Assembly: GCA_015068135.1 (NCBI GenBank)
Contig: SVLB01000001.1
Coordinates: forward strand, 44,284-108,283
DNA: 64,000 nucleotides
DNA from: Oscillospiraceae bacterium
GTDB taxonomy: Bacteria > Bacillota > Clostridia > Oscillospirales > Oscillospiraceae
Direction of reading: 5' to 3'
The notes below the pieces were generated by a model, which had not been told where the DNA came from, did no database searches, and was given only the letters and a program-made list of their open reading frames with translations. The translations under genes and the position numbers were made by a program. Shown here piece after piece: positions 42,311-51,362 of the stretch; within the stretch, counting starts at the first letter, position 1, and each line of letters opens with the position of its first letter.

Positions 42311-43411
42311 ATGGAAAGCAGACTGTCATCCTGCCGGGGCTGTCTTTTGGGCCTGGCAGTGGGTGATGCCATGGGCTATACCGTAGACGGAAAAAGCTGG
42401 CAGGAGATCCGGGAGGATTACGGCCCCAACGGACTGTTGGGCTATGATCTTGCCAACGGCACAGCAGAGGTATCCTCTTATACCCAATTGGCTGCCTATA
42501 CAGCCAACGGCCTGCTTTTGGCTTTGAACCGGGGCAAACTGGAGGGATATCCCAAGTTCATTGGCCTTTCCATGAAGGAATGGGCAAGAAAGCAAAATCT
42601 CCCCCGGGACCCGGAGAAGACCTGGTGCTGGGTCTCCAAGATCCCCCAGCTGCGCCGCCGTCACTGCCGGGACAGCCGGATGCTGGACGCTCTGCGCTTT
42701 GACACCCTGGGCACTCCCGAAGCCCCCACAAACCGTAACGATGCCCCCGGCTCCCTGACTGCCGCCGCGATGGTAGGTCTCGCCTTTGACCCTAAGCGCA
42801 TGGACCCTCCCCATGTGGGGATCCTGGGTGCCAAGGCTGTGGCCATGACCCACGGAAACGCCGATGCCTTCCTCAGCGGTGCGGTTTTGGCCTACGCCGT
42901 TGCTGGGATCACCGCAGAGCCTAAGGTGCCTCTCATGACCCATTTTGAGCAGGCTATTTCCGCTATGGAAGTCCAGTTCTCCGATCAATTCCCCTATGCA
43001 AAGGAGCTGGCAACGCAGCTGAAAAAAGCTTTGGAGCTGGCAGACCCCGATTGTGACGGTCAGGCCGTTATGGAACAGCTGGAATGCCGCAGTGCCGGTC
43101 AGTGCCTGGCCGGTGCCATGTTCGCAAGCTTAAGCTGTGCCGGTGATTTGGACACGGCTATGGTTTTGGCTGTGAACCACTCCGGGCGCAGTGCCGCCGT
43201 GGGCGCGCTCACCGGCGCTCTTTTGGGTGCCAAGCTGGGTGCGGAAGCCCTGCCGGAGTTTTATTTGGAAAACCTGGATGTGGTTGCGGTACTGGAGACC
43301 CTGGCACAGGATTTGGAAATGGGCACCCCCACCTCCGGTCTGTTTGATGACGATTGGGATCTGAAATATACCCGCGGCATCCCCGTGGGCAATTACGGGC
43401 AAACAGAATAA
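42311..43411 (+). CDS. ADP-ribosylglycohydrolase-fold protein lacking metal ligands
   Basis: This 366-residue protein has the DraG fold: CLLGLAVGDAMGYTVDG at the N-terminus, MTHGNADAFLSGAVLAYAV in the middle and ALTGALLGAKLG near the end. In active relatives two acidic motifs bind magnesium, usually a D-D-T and a later G-D-x-D. Here those places read EVSSYTQLA and VNHSGRSAAVGALTG, so the acids are missing. It may be a non-catalytic binding protein. AGGAGG precedes the start. It ends the queH operon. Confidence 0.85.
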   Translation: MESRLSSCRGCLLGLAVGDAMGYTVDGKSWQEIREDYGPNGLLGYDLANGTAEVSSYTQLAAYTANGLLLALNRGKLEGYPKFIGLSMKEWARKQNLPRDPEKTWCWVSKIPQLRRRHCRDSRMLDALRFDTLGTPEAPTNRNDAPGSLTAAAMVGLAFDPKRMDPPHVGILGAKAVAMTHGNADAFLSGAVLAYAVAGITAEPKVPLMTHFEQAISAMEVQFSDQFPYAKELATQLKKALELADPDCDGQAVMEQLECRSAGQCLAGAMFASLSCAGDLDTAMVLAVNHSGRSAAVGALTGALLGAKLGAEALPEFYLENLDVVAVLETLAQDLEMGTPTSGLFDDDWDLKYTRGIPVGNYGQTE

Positions 43412-43417
43412 AGCCAA

Positions 43418-43446
43418 GAAGGGCCTGTGCAACCGCACAGGCCCTT
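43418..43446 (+). terminator. First copy of the duplicated terminator hairpin
   Basis: AAGGGCCTGTGC pairs with GCACAGGCCCTT. It has no T-tract because the 255-bp element begins right after it. A second, nearly identical hairpin with a T-tract lies at 43702-43737. Confidence 0.75.
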
Positions 43447-43701
43447 CAGCTTGTCAAAAAACGCTTTTTTGACAAGCTGGCAGAGGTCAAAGGAGCCGCA
43501 AAGACAAGCAAACCGGACTCGTCGGCGTACATAGGTACGGTAGAGTCCGGTTTGCGCAGTAAGTCAAAATGTCTTGCGCAGCAAGCCTTTCAGGGGCTTA
43601 AGAAGAACGGATTGCCACGGCCACAAGTGGCCTCGCAATGACGCTGCTTTCTTTTTCCATTCACACATATTTTGACGGTTTGCGGCTTCTTTGACACTCT
43701 G
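43447..43701 (+). mobile_element. 255-bp non-coding element, copy A
   Basis: Copy A matches the complement of 63523-63777 over all 255 bases with few differences. It begins with a hairpin (CAGCTTGTCAAAAAA and its complement, 43447-43480). Then come inverted ends: CAGAGGTCAAAGGAGCCGC at 43481 and, as the complement of 43701 backwards, CAGAGTGTCAAAGAAGCCGC. Inner hairpins include GCAAACCGGACTC/GAGTCCGGTTTGC. It encodes no convincing protein. It is flanked by two copies of the local terminator hairpin. Confidence 0.85.
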
Positions 43702-43737
43702 AAGGACCTGTGCAAACCGCACAGGTCCTTGTTTTTT
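43702..43737 (+). terminator. Second copy of the duplicated terminator hairpin, with T-tract
   Basis: AAGGACCTGTGC pairs with GCACAGGTCCTT and runs into GTTTTTT. Compared with the copy at 43418, one G-C pair has become A-T on both strands of the stem, so pairing is kept. Confidence 0.8.
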
Positions 43738-46700
43738 AGTTTTCTTCCTCGGTGACAGCGGTCACGATATCGTAGAGCTTGGTGAAGCCCCAAGCATTCA
43801 GTTTGTCGGCAATGCTGCTGATCATGGTCTTCAAGCCTTCCTGCTGGCCCTGGGTGAAGGGCTCGCTCTGTTCATTGAGCTTGTGCAGAATGCTCTTGAG
43901 GCTAAACTCGTAAGAGCTGCTGGTGATCACAGTGCCGTCGGTCAAGGTCAGGGTCACGTATGCGCTGATCGTATTTTCCGCATAGGCCATGTCGTAATTG
44001 CTGATGACCAGGCTTACAGGTGTGCCGGCGTTGCCGGTGACAAAGTCCTCTCTCACACCGGAGCAGGTCTTTGCATTTTGCTGACCCTCCAGCTGCAGGG
44101 TGTAGCCAAAGGCGGCAGTCTCGCTGAGCATGCTCTTGACGATCTCGTCACCGCCGAAGATGGCCTTGTAGCCAACGCCGCTCTTGCCGGGGCGCAGGGT
44201 CACCTTGGTAATGCCCAGGTAGATCCGGTGGAAGGAGACTGCACCGGTCTCAGGATCGGTATAGGTCAGGTAACGCAGGACACTGCCCAAAGCGCCGGTA
44301 GCAGCAGTCTTGTGATGCAGTGCCACATTGCCGGACACCTCAGCGATGCTGCCGTAACCGTCGGAGCAGTCGTAGTCATTGGTGGTGCTGTCCACACCGT
44401 AGAGGGTTGCGCCCTCGGCAACAGTAACCGTACCGGTGATGCTGAAGCCGTTCAGATCCAGATACAGGTCCGTCTTGACCTCTGCGTTCTCTTCGATATT
44501 GCCCACCAGGACTACCAGGCCGTTTTCCCCTGCGGCATCCAATGCCTCCTGAAGGGAGGTGTACTGGGTATCGCCAACCTGTGCCACAGGCGTCTTGGGC
44601 TCCTCGGGCTGGGCATTGGGATTGTAGACCTTGTACAGATAGGTTGCGTCGTCATTGTTCTGAAGCTCGCAATCGGCAGCCAGGTAGGCAGCATTGACGC
44701 TCTTAACGAAGTAGCCGCCGGAGATCGCGCCGTTGAGACCTACGCCGTAGACTGCGCCGCCGGAGAAGTAACCGCCGGTAACGGAAACGGTGGAGGTGCC
44801 TACTGCATACAGAGGATAGGCAAGTACGGCTTTGGTATTGACCAGGAAGCCTCCGGACACCGTGACGTTGGAACCGGCAAGGGCATTCATGCCGTAGTTA
44901 CCGCCGGTTACCTTGCCGCCCTCCATGTTAAAGGTGGCATTTGCCCAAACCTTGACGCCTGCGGCATTGGCACCGCCGGACACATTGCCGCTGAGCATGG
45001 TAACGGAGGAGCCTGCGGTTTGGTAGATCTCAATACCGTGTCCGTTAGCCATGGCATTTTGGATCAGACCGTCGCCTTCGGCAGAGGTATCCATCAGGGT
45101 AACCACGCCGCCATCCACATACAGTGCGCCTGCACCGCCAAAGGAGCCGGTGATGGTACAGCCATTCAGATCGATGGTAATATTGCCATTGTAGACGTCC
45201 AGAGTTCCGTTGGTACCCAGCTCCATATCCTGATAGAACTTCAGGTAACCGGTGCCGGTGATCTTCTTCAGTGCGGCATTCAAAGTCGCTGCGTTGGTAC
45301 TGCTGTAATAGGTGGTAGTACCGTCAACGGTAATGCTGTAGTAAGTACCTGCAGGTACATCCGTATCGGGGGTGTCAGGCACAGAGGGAGTCGTCGGCTC
45401 GGTTTCGGGCTCAGAGGGCTCCGAAGGCTCGGAGGGCTCGGTGGATTCGGAAGGCTCGGTTTCCTCTGCGACCGTCTCCACAGTCACAAGAACGTTGCCC
45501 TCAGCGCCCACAACGCCCACATAGATGCTCTGACCAACGCTGGTGCATTCCCATTCCAGGGTGTTGGAGGTGCTGTTGGGATTATTCAGGTAGGCGGTGC
45601 TGTAGCCCCAAATGCCAATGGTAGTGCCGGCAGGGGAAGTAACGGTATACTTGCCGGCCTCTGTGGGACGGAAGCGGAAAATGGTAGCCTCGGCAGTGTC
45701 GATCATGGACACGGTGTTATCGCCAACGGCCAGCAGGGTGGTGGAGACCGCATAGGCATCCTTTACCACCTCGGGCTCAGAGGATTCCGGCTCAGAAGAC
45801 TCAGGCTCAGAAGACTCAGGCTCGGTGACCTCAGGCTCGGAAGGATCCGTTCCAGGCTCGGAAGGATCGGGCTCAGCGGTGGACAATACCACATTTACGC
45901 TGATATTGCCCTCAGCGCCCAAAACGCCCACAAAAATGCTGGGGCCAACATTGGTGCATTCCCATTCCAGGATATTGGAGGTGCTGTTGGGATTATTCAG
46001 GTAAGCGGTGCTGTAGCCCCAAATACCAATATACGTACCGGCAGGTGCGGTGATGGTATACTTACCGGTAGCAGAGGGCGTAAATTTGAAAATGGTAGCC
46101 TCAGCGGTGTCGATCATGGACACAGCGTTGTCGCCCACAGCCAGCTTAGTTGTGGAGACCGCATAGGCGTCCTTGGTAACCTCAGGCTCAGTGGGCTGTT
46201 CCGGCTCGGTGCCGCCTGCGGCCTTGAATACTGCGGTCACAGGGGTTGCGGTCAAAGCGCCGCCGGTCGTCTTGTAGACACGAATGCGGTAAGTCGTGCC
46301 TGCGGTCACCTCCGCGGTAAAGGTAGCAGCGGCAGTACCGCTGGCGGATGCCACAGTCTTCATGGAAAGACCCGCAAAGTAAACCACATCAGCGGTCCAG
46401 TTGGTGGTGCCGTCACCTACGGTGATGGTCAGGGTGCCATCCTCGGTGGGCTTGTAGGAATAGACATACTTTTCGCTGGAATCGGCGGTTACGCTTTCGT
46501 TCAAAACCACTTCGCCGTCCACGGGCTCAGAGGGAACACTGGGCTCCGTGACTTCAGGCTCAGAGGGCTCAGGCTCGGTGACCTCAGGCTCGGTGACCTC
46601 AGGCTCAGAGGTCTCAGGCTCGGTGACCTCAGGCTCAGAGGTCTCGGGCTCAGAGGGCTCAGGCTCACTGGGCTGGGGCGCTTCTGCCAGATGCATGGTG

Positions 46701-47860
46701 CGCATACAGTACATCCATACGCACTCTTCATTATAATTGCCGGACAGATGGAAGGTAAAAGTACCGGCCTGCATAGCATAGACCTGATAGAACAGCAGCA
46801 GATCCTCCGTCAGAGGATAGTTGCCGTTGGCATCCATCACAGCCTCGTACTCCAGGAGGGCATTGCCGATGTCGTACTTAAACTGATTGCCGTCCTCGTC
46901 GGTCATATAGGCGTACATAACAGGGCGATCAGATTTCAGAGCAGCGGACAGAATGATATCCTGATACTTCAGGTTTACCACCAGAATGTCCCCGTCAACA
47001 CTGTCCAGGTGGTAGTAGCCGTCACTGCCCAAAACAGCGGTATGGGTCTCCCCATAAACATCCACATAGCCGGTCCAGGTGGCATCCGCAGGCTTCTCAA
47101 AGGGCGTCAGAACCGCTTTGTTCTCATAGGGAACCACCGGAATCTCCACGACCTCGTAAGAACCGGTCTTTTCAACGGTAACGGTCACATTGCCTTCCAC
47201 ACCGGTAATGCCCAGGAAAGCAGACTGGCCCACACCGGTACAGGTCCACTCCACAGAAGTGGCTGTGCTTTTGGGATCGTTCAGGTAGGATTTCGTGTGA
47301 CCCCAAATACCGATGGTACCCGCACTGGTGGAGATGGTATACACGGCAGTTTCGGTGGGCTCAAATTCAAAAATCGTGGTATAGGCTGTATCCAGGGCTG
47401 CCACAGTGTTCTGCCCCACTGTCAGCGTGGTGGCAGAGATCGCATAGGCATCCTTTTCTACAGGTGCATCGGGTTCGTCCGCAACAAAGCGCAGAGTATA
47501 GGTAAGGGTACCGGCGGCTTCTTCCCAGTCTGCATAGCCGGTGGCAGAGAAGGTATAGGTCTCACCGGCGGTCAGAGCAAACGTATTGGTTTTTTCCGCA
47601 CCACTGCTGTTGCTCTTGGGTAACCCCAGGGTATCGCCGCCGGAGGTTAAGATCTTAAATCTCCAGCCGGGAGTACCGGAAACGGTCACGCTTAGGGTAC
47701 CGTTGGCCGCAGCGGTCCAGGTATGGGTGGCCGGCGCACTGGGGCTGGCCGCTACATTGGTACCGCTGAAAAGGACTTCTGCTTCTGTTGCAGCTGCGCC
47801 CACAGGCAGCAAAGACACTACCATCAGCACTGCCAACAGAAAACTTAAACTTCTTCTCAT
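43736..47860 (-). CDS. Large repetitive secreted protein (adhesin-like)
   Basis: This 1374-residue protein has a signal peptide (SFLLAVLMVVSLLPVGAAA) and three copies of a domain of about 100 residues near residues 137, 563 and 700, each starting KDAYA and containing TIFEF/TIFKF and IGIWG. The copies are separated by Ser/Glu/Pro/Thr-rich linkers (PSEPEVTEPE units). Residues about 850-1090 look like a right-handed beta-helix (Gly-rich turns such as VTGGYFSGG). No LPXTG, SLH or other anchor is visible at the C-terminus (LYDIVTAVTEEEN). It is probably extracellular. A GGAGGAG site and a TATAAT box lie upstream. Confidence 0.85.
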   Translation of the reverse strand: MRRSLSFLLAVLMVVSLLPVGAAATEAEVLFSGTNVAASPSAPATHTWTAAANGTLSVTVSGTPGWRFKILTSGGDTLGLPKSNSSGAEKTNTFALTAGETYTFSATGYADWEEAAGTLTYTLRFVADEPDAPVEKDAYAISATTLTVGQNTVAALDTAYTTIFEFEPTETAVYTISTSAGTIGIWGHTKSYLNDPKSTATSVEWTCTGVGQSAFLGITGVEGNVTVTVEKTGSYEVVEIPVVPYENKAVLTPFEKPADATWTGYVDVYGETHTAVLGSDGYYHLDSVDGDILVVNLKYQDIILSAALKSDRPVMYAYMTDEDGNQFKYDIGNALLEYEAVMDANGNYPLTEDLLLFYQVYAMQAGTFTFHLSGNYNEECVWMYCMRTMHLAEAPQPSEPEPSEPETSEPEVTEPETSEPEVTEPEVTEPEPSEPEVTEPSVPSEPVDGEVVLNESVTADSSEKYVYSYKPTEDGTLTITVGDGTTNWTADVVYFAGLSMKTVASASGTAAATFTAEVTAGTTYRIRVYKTTGGALTATPVTAVFKAAGGTEPEQPTEPEVTKDAYAVSTTKLAVGDNAVSMIDTAEATIFKFTPSATGKYTITAPAGTYIGIWGYSTAYLNNPNSTSNILEWECTNVGPSIFVGVLGAEGNISVNVVLSTAEPDPSEPGTDPSEPEVTEPESSEPESSEPESSEPEVVKDAYAVSTTLLAVGDNTVSMIDTAEATIFRFRPTEAGKYTVTSPAGTTIGIWGYSTAYLNNPNSTSNTLEWECTSVGQSIYVGVVGAEGNVLVTVETVAEETEPSESTEPSEPSEPSEPETEPTTPSVPDTPDTDVPAGTYYSITVDGTTTYYSSTNAATLNAALKKITGTGYLKFYQDMELGTNGTLDVYNGNITIDLNGCTITGSFGGAGALYVDGGVVTLMDTSAEGDGLIQNAMANGHGIEIYQTAGSSVTMLSGNVSGGANAAGVKVWANATFNMEGGKVTGGNYGMNALAGSNVTVSGGFLVNTKAVLAYPLYAVGTSTVSVTGGYFSGGAVYGVGLNGAISGGYFVKSVNAAYLAADCELQNNDDATYLYKVYNPNAQPEEPKTPVAQVGDTQYTSLQEALDAAGENGLVVLVGNIEENAEVKTDLYLDLNGFSITGTVTVAEGATLYGVDSTTNDYDCSDGYGSIAEVSGNVALHHKTAATGALGSVLRYLTYTDPETGAVSFHRIYLGITKVTLRPGKSGVGYKAIFGGDEIVKSMLSETAAFGYTLQLEGQQNAKTCSGVREDFVTGNAGTPVSLVISNYDMAYAENTISAYVTLTLTDGTVITSSSYEFSLKSILHKLNEQSEPFTQGQQEGLKTMISSIADKLNAWGFTKLYDIVTAVTEEEN

Positions 47861-48113
47861 GGATAATCTCCTCCTTTTGTCTTCTTGACAAATACACCCG
47901 TCCTCACAAGGCGGATAATAGAGGGATTATAGCACGCAAAAAACAAAAAATCTACCCCTTCTTTCACATTTTGGAGGAATTATACAATTTTATCATAAAA
48001 ATACCTAAAAAAAGGAACACTTTGCGATTCAGGGTTCCATTGCTGCTCTTTTTGTAAGGACCGGCGTCCTCGACGGTCCGTCCCCGAAGCGGCAATTTGC
48101 TGCCGGGCATGAA
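47861..48113. other. Intergenic region between the large secreted protein and metG
   Basis: It holds the ribosome site AAAGGAGGAG and a perfect TATAAT (complement of 47927-47932) for the large minus-strand gene, and a GTCCTCGACGGTCCGTCCCC repeat fragment near 48065. No gene is supported. Confidence 0.5.
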
Positions 48114-48146
48114 AAATCCGGAGCTGGTTTTTCCAGCTCCGGATTT
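48114..48146 (-). terminator. Terminator of metG
   Basis: On the complement AAATCCGGAGCTGG pairs with CCAGCTCCGGATTT and is followed by a further TT, seven bases after the metG stop. Confidence 0.8.
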
Positions 48147-48152
48147 GATTGC

Positions 48153-50114
48153 TCAGCACAGCTTTGCGCCAGCAGGGATGGCATCGTCCACCATCAGAAG
48201 ATTCAGCTTCTCCTCGCCCTTTTCCGTATGCACCGCAGAGATCAGCATACCGCAGGATTCTCTGCCCATCATCTTACGGGGAGGCAGGTTGGTGATGGCA
48301 ACCAGGGTCTTGCCGATCAGCTCTTCGGGCTTATAGAACTTGGCAATGCCGGAGAGGATCTGCCGATCCGTGCCGGTGCCGTCATCCAGCGTAAACTGCA
48401 GCAGCTTATCGGACTTCTTGACCGGCTGGCAGTCCTTGACCTTTACGGCCCGGAAGTCGGACTTGCAGAAGGTTTCAAAATCCACAGTTTCTTCGCTGTA
48501 GGGTTCAATTTCCAGAGCGGGGAGGGCTTCTTTGGCCTTGGCGGCATTGAAAGCGTCGATTTCCTCCAGCTTCTTGGCCATATCCAGACGGGCAAAGAGG
48601 ATCTCGCCGTTACCCAGCTGAGTGCCGGGCTTCACAGCGCCAAAGGTGGTCAGGCTCTCCAAACCACCGTTTTCGGTACCGATCTGCTCCAGGATCCGCT
48701 TGGAAGTATCCGGCAGGAAGGGCTCAATAGAAATTGCTGCCATACGGATGGACTCCAGCAGATTATACAGCACGGTGCCCAAACGCTCCCGGGCTGCTTC
48801 ATCCTTGGCCAGGGCCCAGGGTGCCGTCTCATCAATATACTTATTGGCACGGCGCAGCAGCACGAACACCTCGTCGATGGCATCTGCCACCTTCAGCTCG
48901 TTCATCTTGGCCTCCACCTTGCCGGGCATAGCCAGCGCAACCGCCTTCAGCTCCTCGTCCAGAGCCTCAGGGGCCGTAGGTGCCTGCACAACGCCGCCAA
49001 AGTACTTGCCCAGCATGGCAATGGTCCGGTTGACCAGATTGCCCAAAATGTTGGCAAGCTCAGAATTGATCCGCTCAATGATCAGCTCATAGGTCATAAT
49101 CCCGTCGGCGGCAAAGGGCATCTCATGAAGCACAAAGTAGCGCACAGCATCCACGCCGAACATCTCCACCAGGTCGTCTGCATAGATCACATTGCCCAGG
49201 GACTTGGACATCTTGTCGCCCTTCACCAGCAGCCAGGGGTGACCGAACACCTGCTTGGGCAGCTCCTCGCCCATGCTCATCAGGAAGATGGGCCAGTAGA
49301 TGGTATGGAACCGGACGATATCCTTACCGATCAGATGCAGATCCGCAGGCCAGAACTTCTTATAATGCTCAGAATGGTTGCCATCGGGATCATAGCCGCA
49401 GAAGGTGATATAGTTGCTCAGGGCATCCAGCCACACATAGGTCACATGACCGGGGTCAAACTCCACGGGAATGCCCCAGGTGAAGCTGGTACGGGACACG
49501 CAAAGGTCCTGCAGACCGGGCTTGAGGAAGTTATTGATCATCTCATTCTTCCGGCTCTCAGGCTGGATGAACTGGGGATGGGACTCGATATATTCCATCA
49601 GCTGATCGGCATACTTGCTCATCTTGAAGAAGTAGGCCTCTTCCTCGGCATCCACGCAATCCCGGCCGCAGTCGGGGCACTTGCCGTCCACCAGCTGGCT
49701 CTCGGTCCAGAAGGATTCACAGGGCGTGCAGTACTTGCCCACATACTTCCCCTTGTAAATATCGCCCTTCTCGTACATCCGGGCAAAGATCTTCTGCACC
49801 TTGGTCTTATGCTCCGGGTCGGTGGTGCGCACAAAGCGGTCGTAGGTGGTATTCATCAGATCCCAAATGTTCTTGATCTGACCTGCCACATTGTCCACAT
49901 ATTCCTGAGGAGTAATGCCGGCGGCTTCCGCCTTTTGCTGGATCTTTTGACCGTGCTCATCGGTGCCGGTCTGGAAATACACATCAAAGCCAGCCTGCCG
50001 CTTATAACGGGCAATGGCATCCGCCAACACGATCTCATAGGTGTTGCCGATATGGGGCTTTGCGGAAGTGTAGGCAATGGCTGTGGAAATATAATAAGGC
50101 TTCTTTTCAGACAT
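48153..50114 (-). CDS. metG: Methionyl-tRNA synthetase with C-terminal tRNA-binding domain
   Basis: MetRS charges methionine onto initiator and elongator tRNA-Met. The 653-residue protein has the HIGH motif as KPHIGNTYEIV, a zinc-binding knuckle (CTPCES and CPDCGRDC) and the KMSKS loop GDKMSKSLGN. A Trbp111-like domain ends the chain (FRAVKVKDCQPVKKSDKLL, then ISAVHTEKGEE). Length is normal. There is no T-box leader. A sigma-A promoter lies in the tail of eutH, so it is transcribed separately from the eut operon. Confidence 0.96.
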   Translation of the reverse strand: MSEKKPYYISTAIAYTSAKPHIGNTYEIVLADAIARYKRQAGFDVYFQTGTDEHGQKIQQKAEAAGITPQEYVDNVAGQIKNIWDLMNTTYDRFVRTTDPEHKTKVQKIFARMYEKGDIYKGKYVGKYCTPCESFWTESQLVDGKCPDCGRDCVDAEEEAYFFKMSKYADQLMEYIESHPQFIQPESRKNEMINNFLKPGLQDLCVSRTSFTWGIPVEFDPGHVTYVWLDALSNYITFCGYDPDGNHSEHYKKFWPADLHLIGKDIVRFHTIYWPIFLMSMGEELPKQVFGHPWLLVKGDKMSKSLGNVIYADDLVEMFGVDAVRYFVLHEMPFAADGIMTYELIIERINSELANILGNLVNRTIAMLGKYFGGVVQAPTAPEALDEELKAVALAMPGKVEAKMNELKVADAIDEVFVLLRRANKYIDETAPWALAKDEAARERLGTVLYNLLESIRMAAISIEPFLPDTSKRILEQIGTENGGLESLTTFGAVKPGTQLGNGEILFARLDMAKKLEEIDAFNAAKAKEALPALEIEPYSEETVDFETFCKSDFRAVKVKDCQPVKKSDKLLQFTLDDGTGTDRQILSGIAKFYKPEELIGKTLVAITNLPPRKMMGRESCGMLISAVHTEKGEEKLNLLMVDDAIPAGAKLC

Positions 50115-50168
50115 GGGGGTCTCCTCCTTGACTGTAAGGCATACTTACAATTCTTGTATATCTTGGCT

Positions 50169-50198
50169 ATTATACCCCCAAGCAGCATTATTTGTCAA
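50169..50198 (-). promoter_or_regulatory. Promoter of metG, overlapping the end of eutH
   Basis: On the complement TTGACA and TATAAT, both perfect, are 18 bases apart. The TTGACA lies within the last codons of eutH. A TGTAAG/CTTACA inverted repeat follows in the leader. Confidence 0.8.
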
Positions 50199-51279
50199 CC
50201 TTTTTCACAGGCTTTCCGGTCAAAAGCAGGGCAACCGCCACAGCACTGATCCCCCCTGCCAGCTTGCCTGCGATCATGGCAGGCAGACTTTCCGGAGAGA
50301 ACCCGGCGGTAAAGCCCAAATGGTCTCCGAACACAAAGGCCGCCGACACCGCGAAGGCAATATTGACCACCTTTCCCCGGTCATCCATATCCTTGACCAT
50401 CCCAAAGGTGGCAATAGAATTTGCCAGGGTGGCAATGAGGCCGCCGGCGGCGACCCCGTTGATCCCAAGGCCCTTGCCCAAGCGAAGCAGTGGCTTGCGC
50501 AGAAGCTTTGTGATCAGATTCACCAGGGGAAACGCCCCTGCCAGGACTATGGCAATGGCACCCACCGTAGCAAAGCCTTCTTCAATGGGGGCCATACCGG
50601 GGATCAAAGCAAAGCCCGTAAGTCCCTCCACGATCGCCGCCGCCAGGCCTACGGTGATCAGGGCGATCACGCCCTTTCCAAACACCGCAAAGCCACGGAT
50701 CATAAACCGTTCCGCTTTCCAAAGCCCCAGGGCGATCACCGCACCGATCAGTACAATGGGGATGAGGTTTCTCAGGATCATCCCCACGGGAAAGCCTGCC
50801 ACCAGGCCACCCACCAAAATGCCAACGGGAATGGTCACGATGCCTGCCAGGATGCCCCGGGCCAGTGCCGGTCTGTCCTGCTCCCGCAGGATCCCCAGGG
50901 CCACAGGAATGGTAAACACCACCGTAGCCCCCAGCATGGCACCGGTGATCACACCGCCCAGCACCCCGGCACGGGGATCCTCTGCCAGCTCTGCCGCCAA
51001 CGCACCGCCGCCCATATCATTGGCAAGGATGGTTCCTGCAAACATGGCAGGGTCTGCCCCCAAAAATCGGAACGCCGGCACAACCACCGGGCGTAAGACC
51101 TGGGCAAGCACCGGAGCCAGGGAGATGATCCCCAGCATAGCAAGGGCCAAAGAGCCCATTGCCAAAACACCTTCTTCAAAGGACTTTCCCAAGCCCAAAC
51201 GGTTTCCCAGTATCCGGTCCAGCGCTCCTAAGAGGGCAAAACCGGCAAATATCCACATTAAGATCTCATGCACTGGCAT
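50188..51279 (-). CDS. eutH: Ethanolamine permease EutH
   Basis: EutH moves ethanolamine into the cell, which matters most at low ethanolamine or acid pH. The 363-residue protein has about ten membrane helices and the family motifs FAGTILANDMGGGALA, FALIPGMAPIEEG and FVFGDHLGFTAGF. It is shorter than E. coli EutH but usual for Firmicutes. It is the last gene of the minus-strand eut operon, behind a 79-base gap that contains a repeat with the ribosome site. Confidence 0.95.
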   Translation of the reverse strand: MPVHEILMWIFAGFALLGALDRILGNRLGLGKSFEEGVLAMGSLALAMLGIISLAPVLAQVLRPVVVPAFRFLGADPAMFAGTILANDMGGGALAAELAEDPRAGVLGGVITGAMLGATVVFTIPVALGILREQDRPALARGILAGIVTIPVGILVGGLVAGFPVGMILRNLIPIVLIGAVIALGLWKAERFMIRGFAVFGKGVIALITVGLAAAIVEGLTGFALIPGMAPIEEGFATVGAIAIVLAGAFPLVNLITKLLRKPLLRLGKGLGINGVAAGGLIATLANSIATFGMVKDMDDRGKVVNIAFAVSAAFVFGDHLGFTAGFSPESLPAMIAGKLAGGISAVAVALLLTGKPVKKVDK

Positions 51280-51283
51280 GGTA

Positions 51284-51362
51284 TCATCCTTTCAAATTCC
51301 AATTTTCCGCTTGGCCTCCCCTGTAGGGGAGGCTTTGGCCTGCGCGGCAAACTGGAATTTAC
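51284..51362 (-). repeat. Palindromic ribosome-site repeat before eutH
   Basis: On the complement, AAATTCCAGTTTGCCGC and GCGGAAAATTGGAATTT bracket a GCCTCCCCT/AGGGGAGGC hairpin, and GAAAGGATG follows at the eutH start. It is the most complete copy of the repeat in this window. Confidence 0.7.

Noticed and set aside
43354-43641. 95-residue ORF inside element A
   Set aside because: It starts within the preceding gene and runs through inverted repeats; the inverted copy B lacks the same start, and the frame has no family features.
43883-47623. 1246-residue ORF on the plus strand
   Set aside because: It is the mirror of the large secreted protein; its composition follows the complement of Ser/Glu/Pro codons, and there is no ribosome site or domain.
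50115-50187. T-box leader upstream of metG
   Set aside because: The leader is only about 55 bases after the promoter and has no T-box sequence or terminator/antiterminator pair.
48228-50249. 673-residue plus-strand ORF across metG
   Set aside because: MetG on the minus strand has all catalytic motifs; the antisense frame is a GC-bias shadow.
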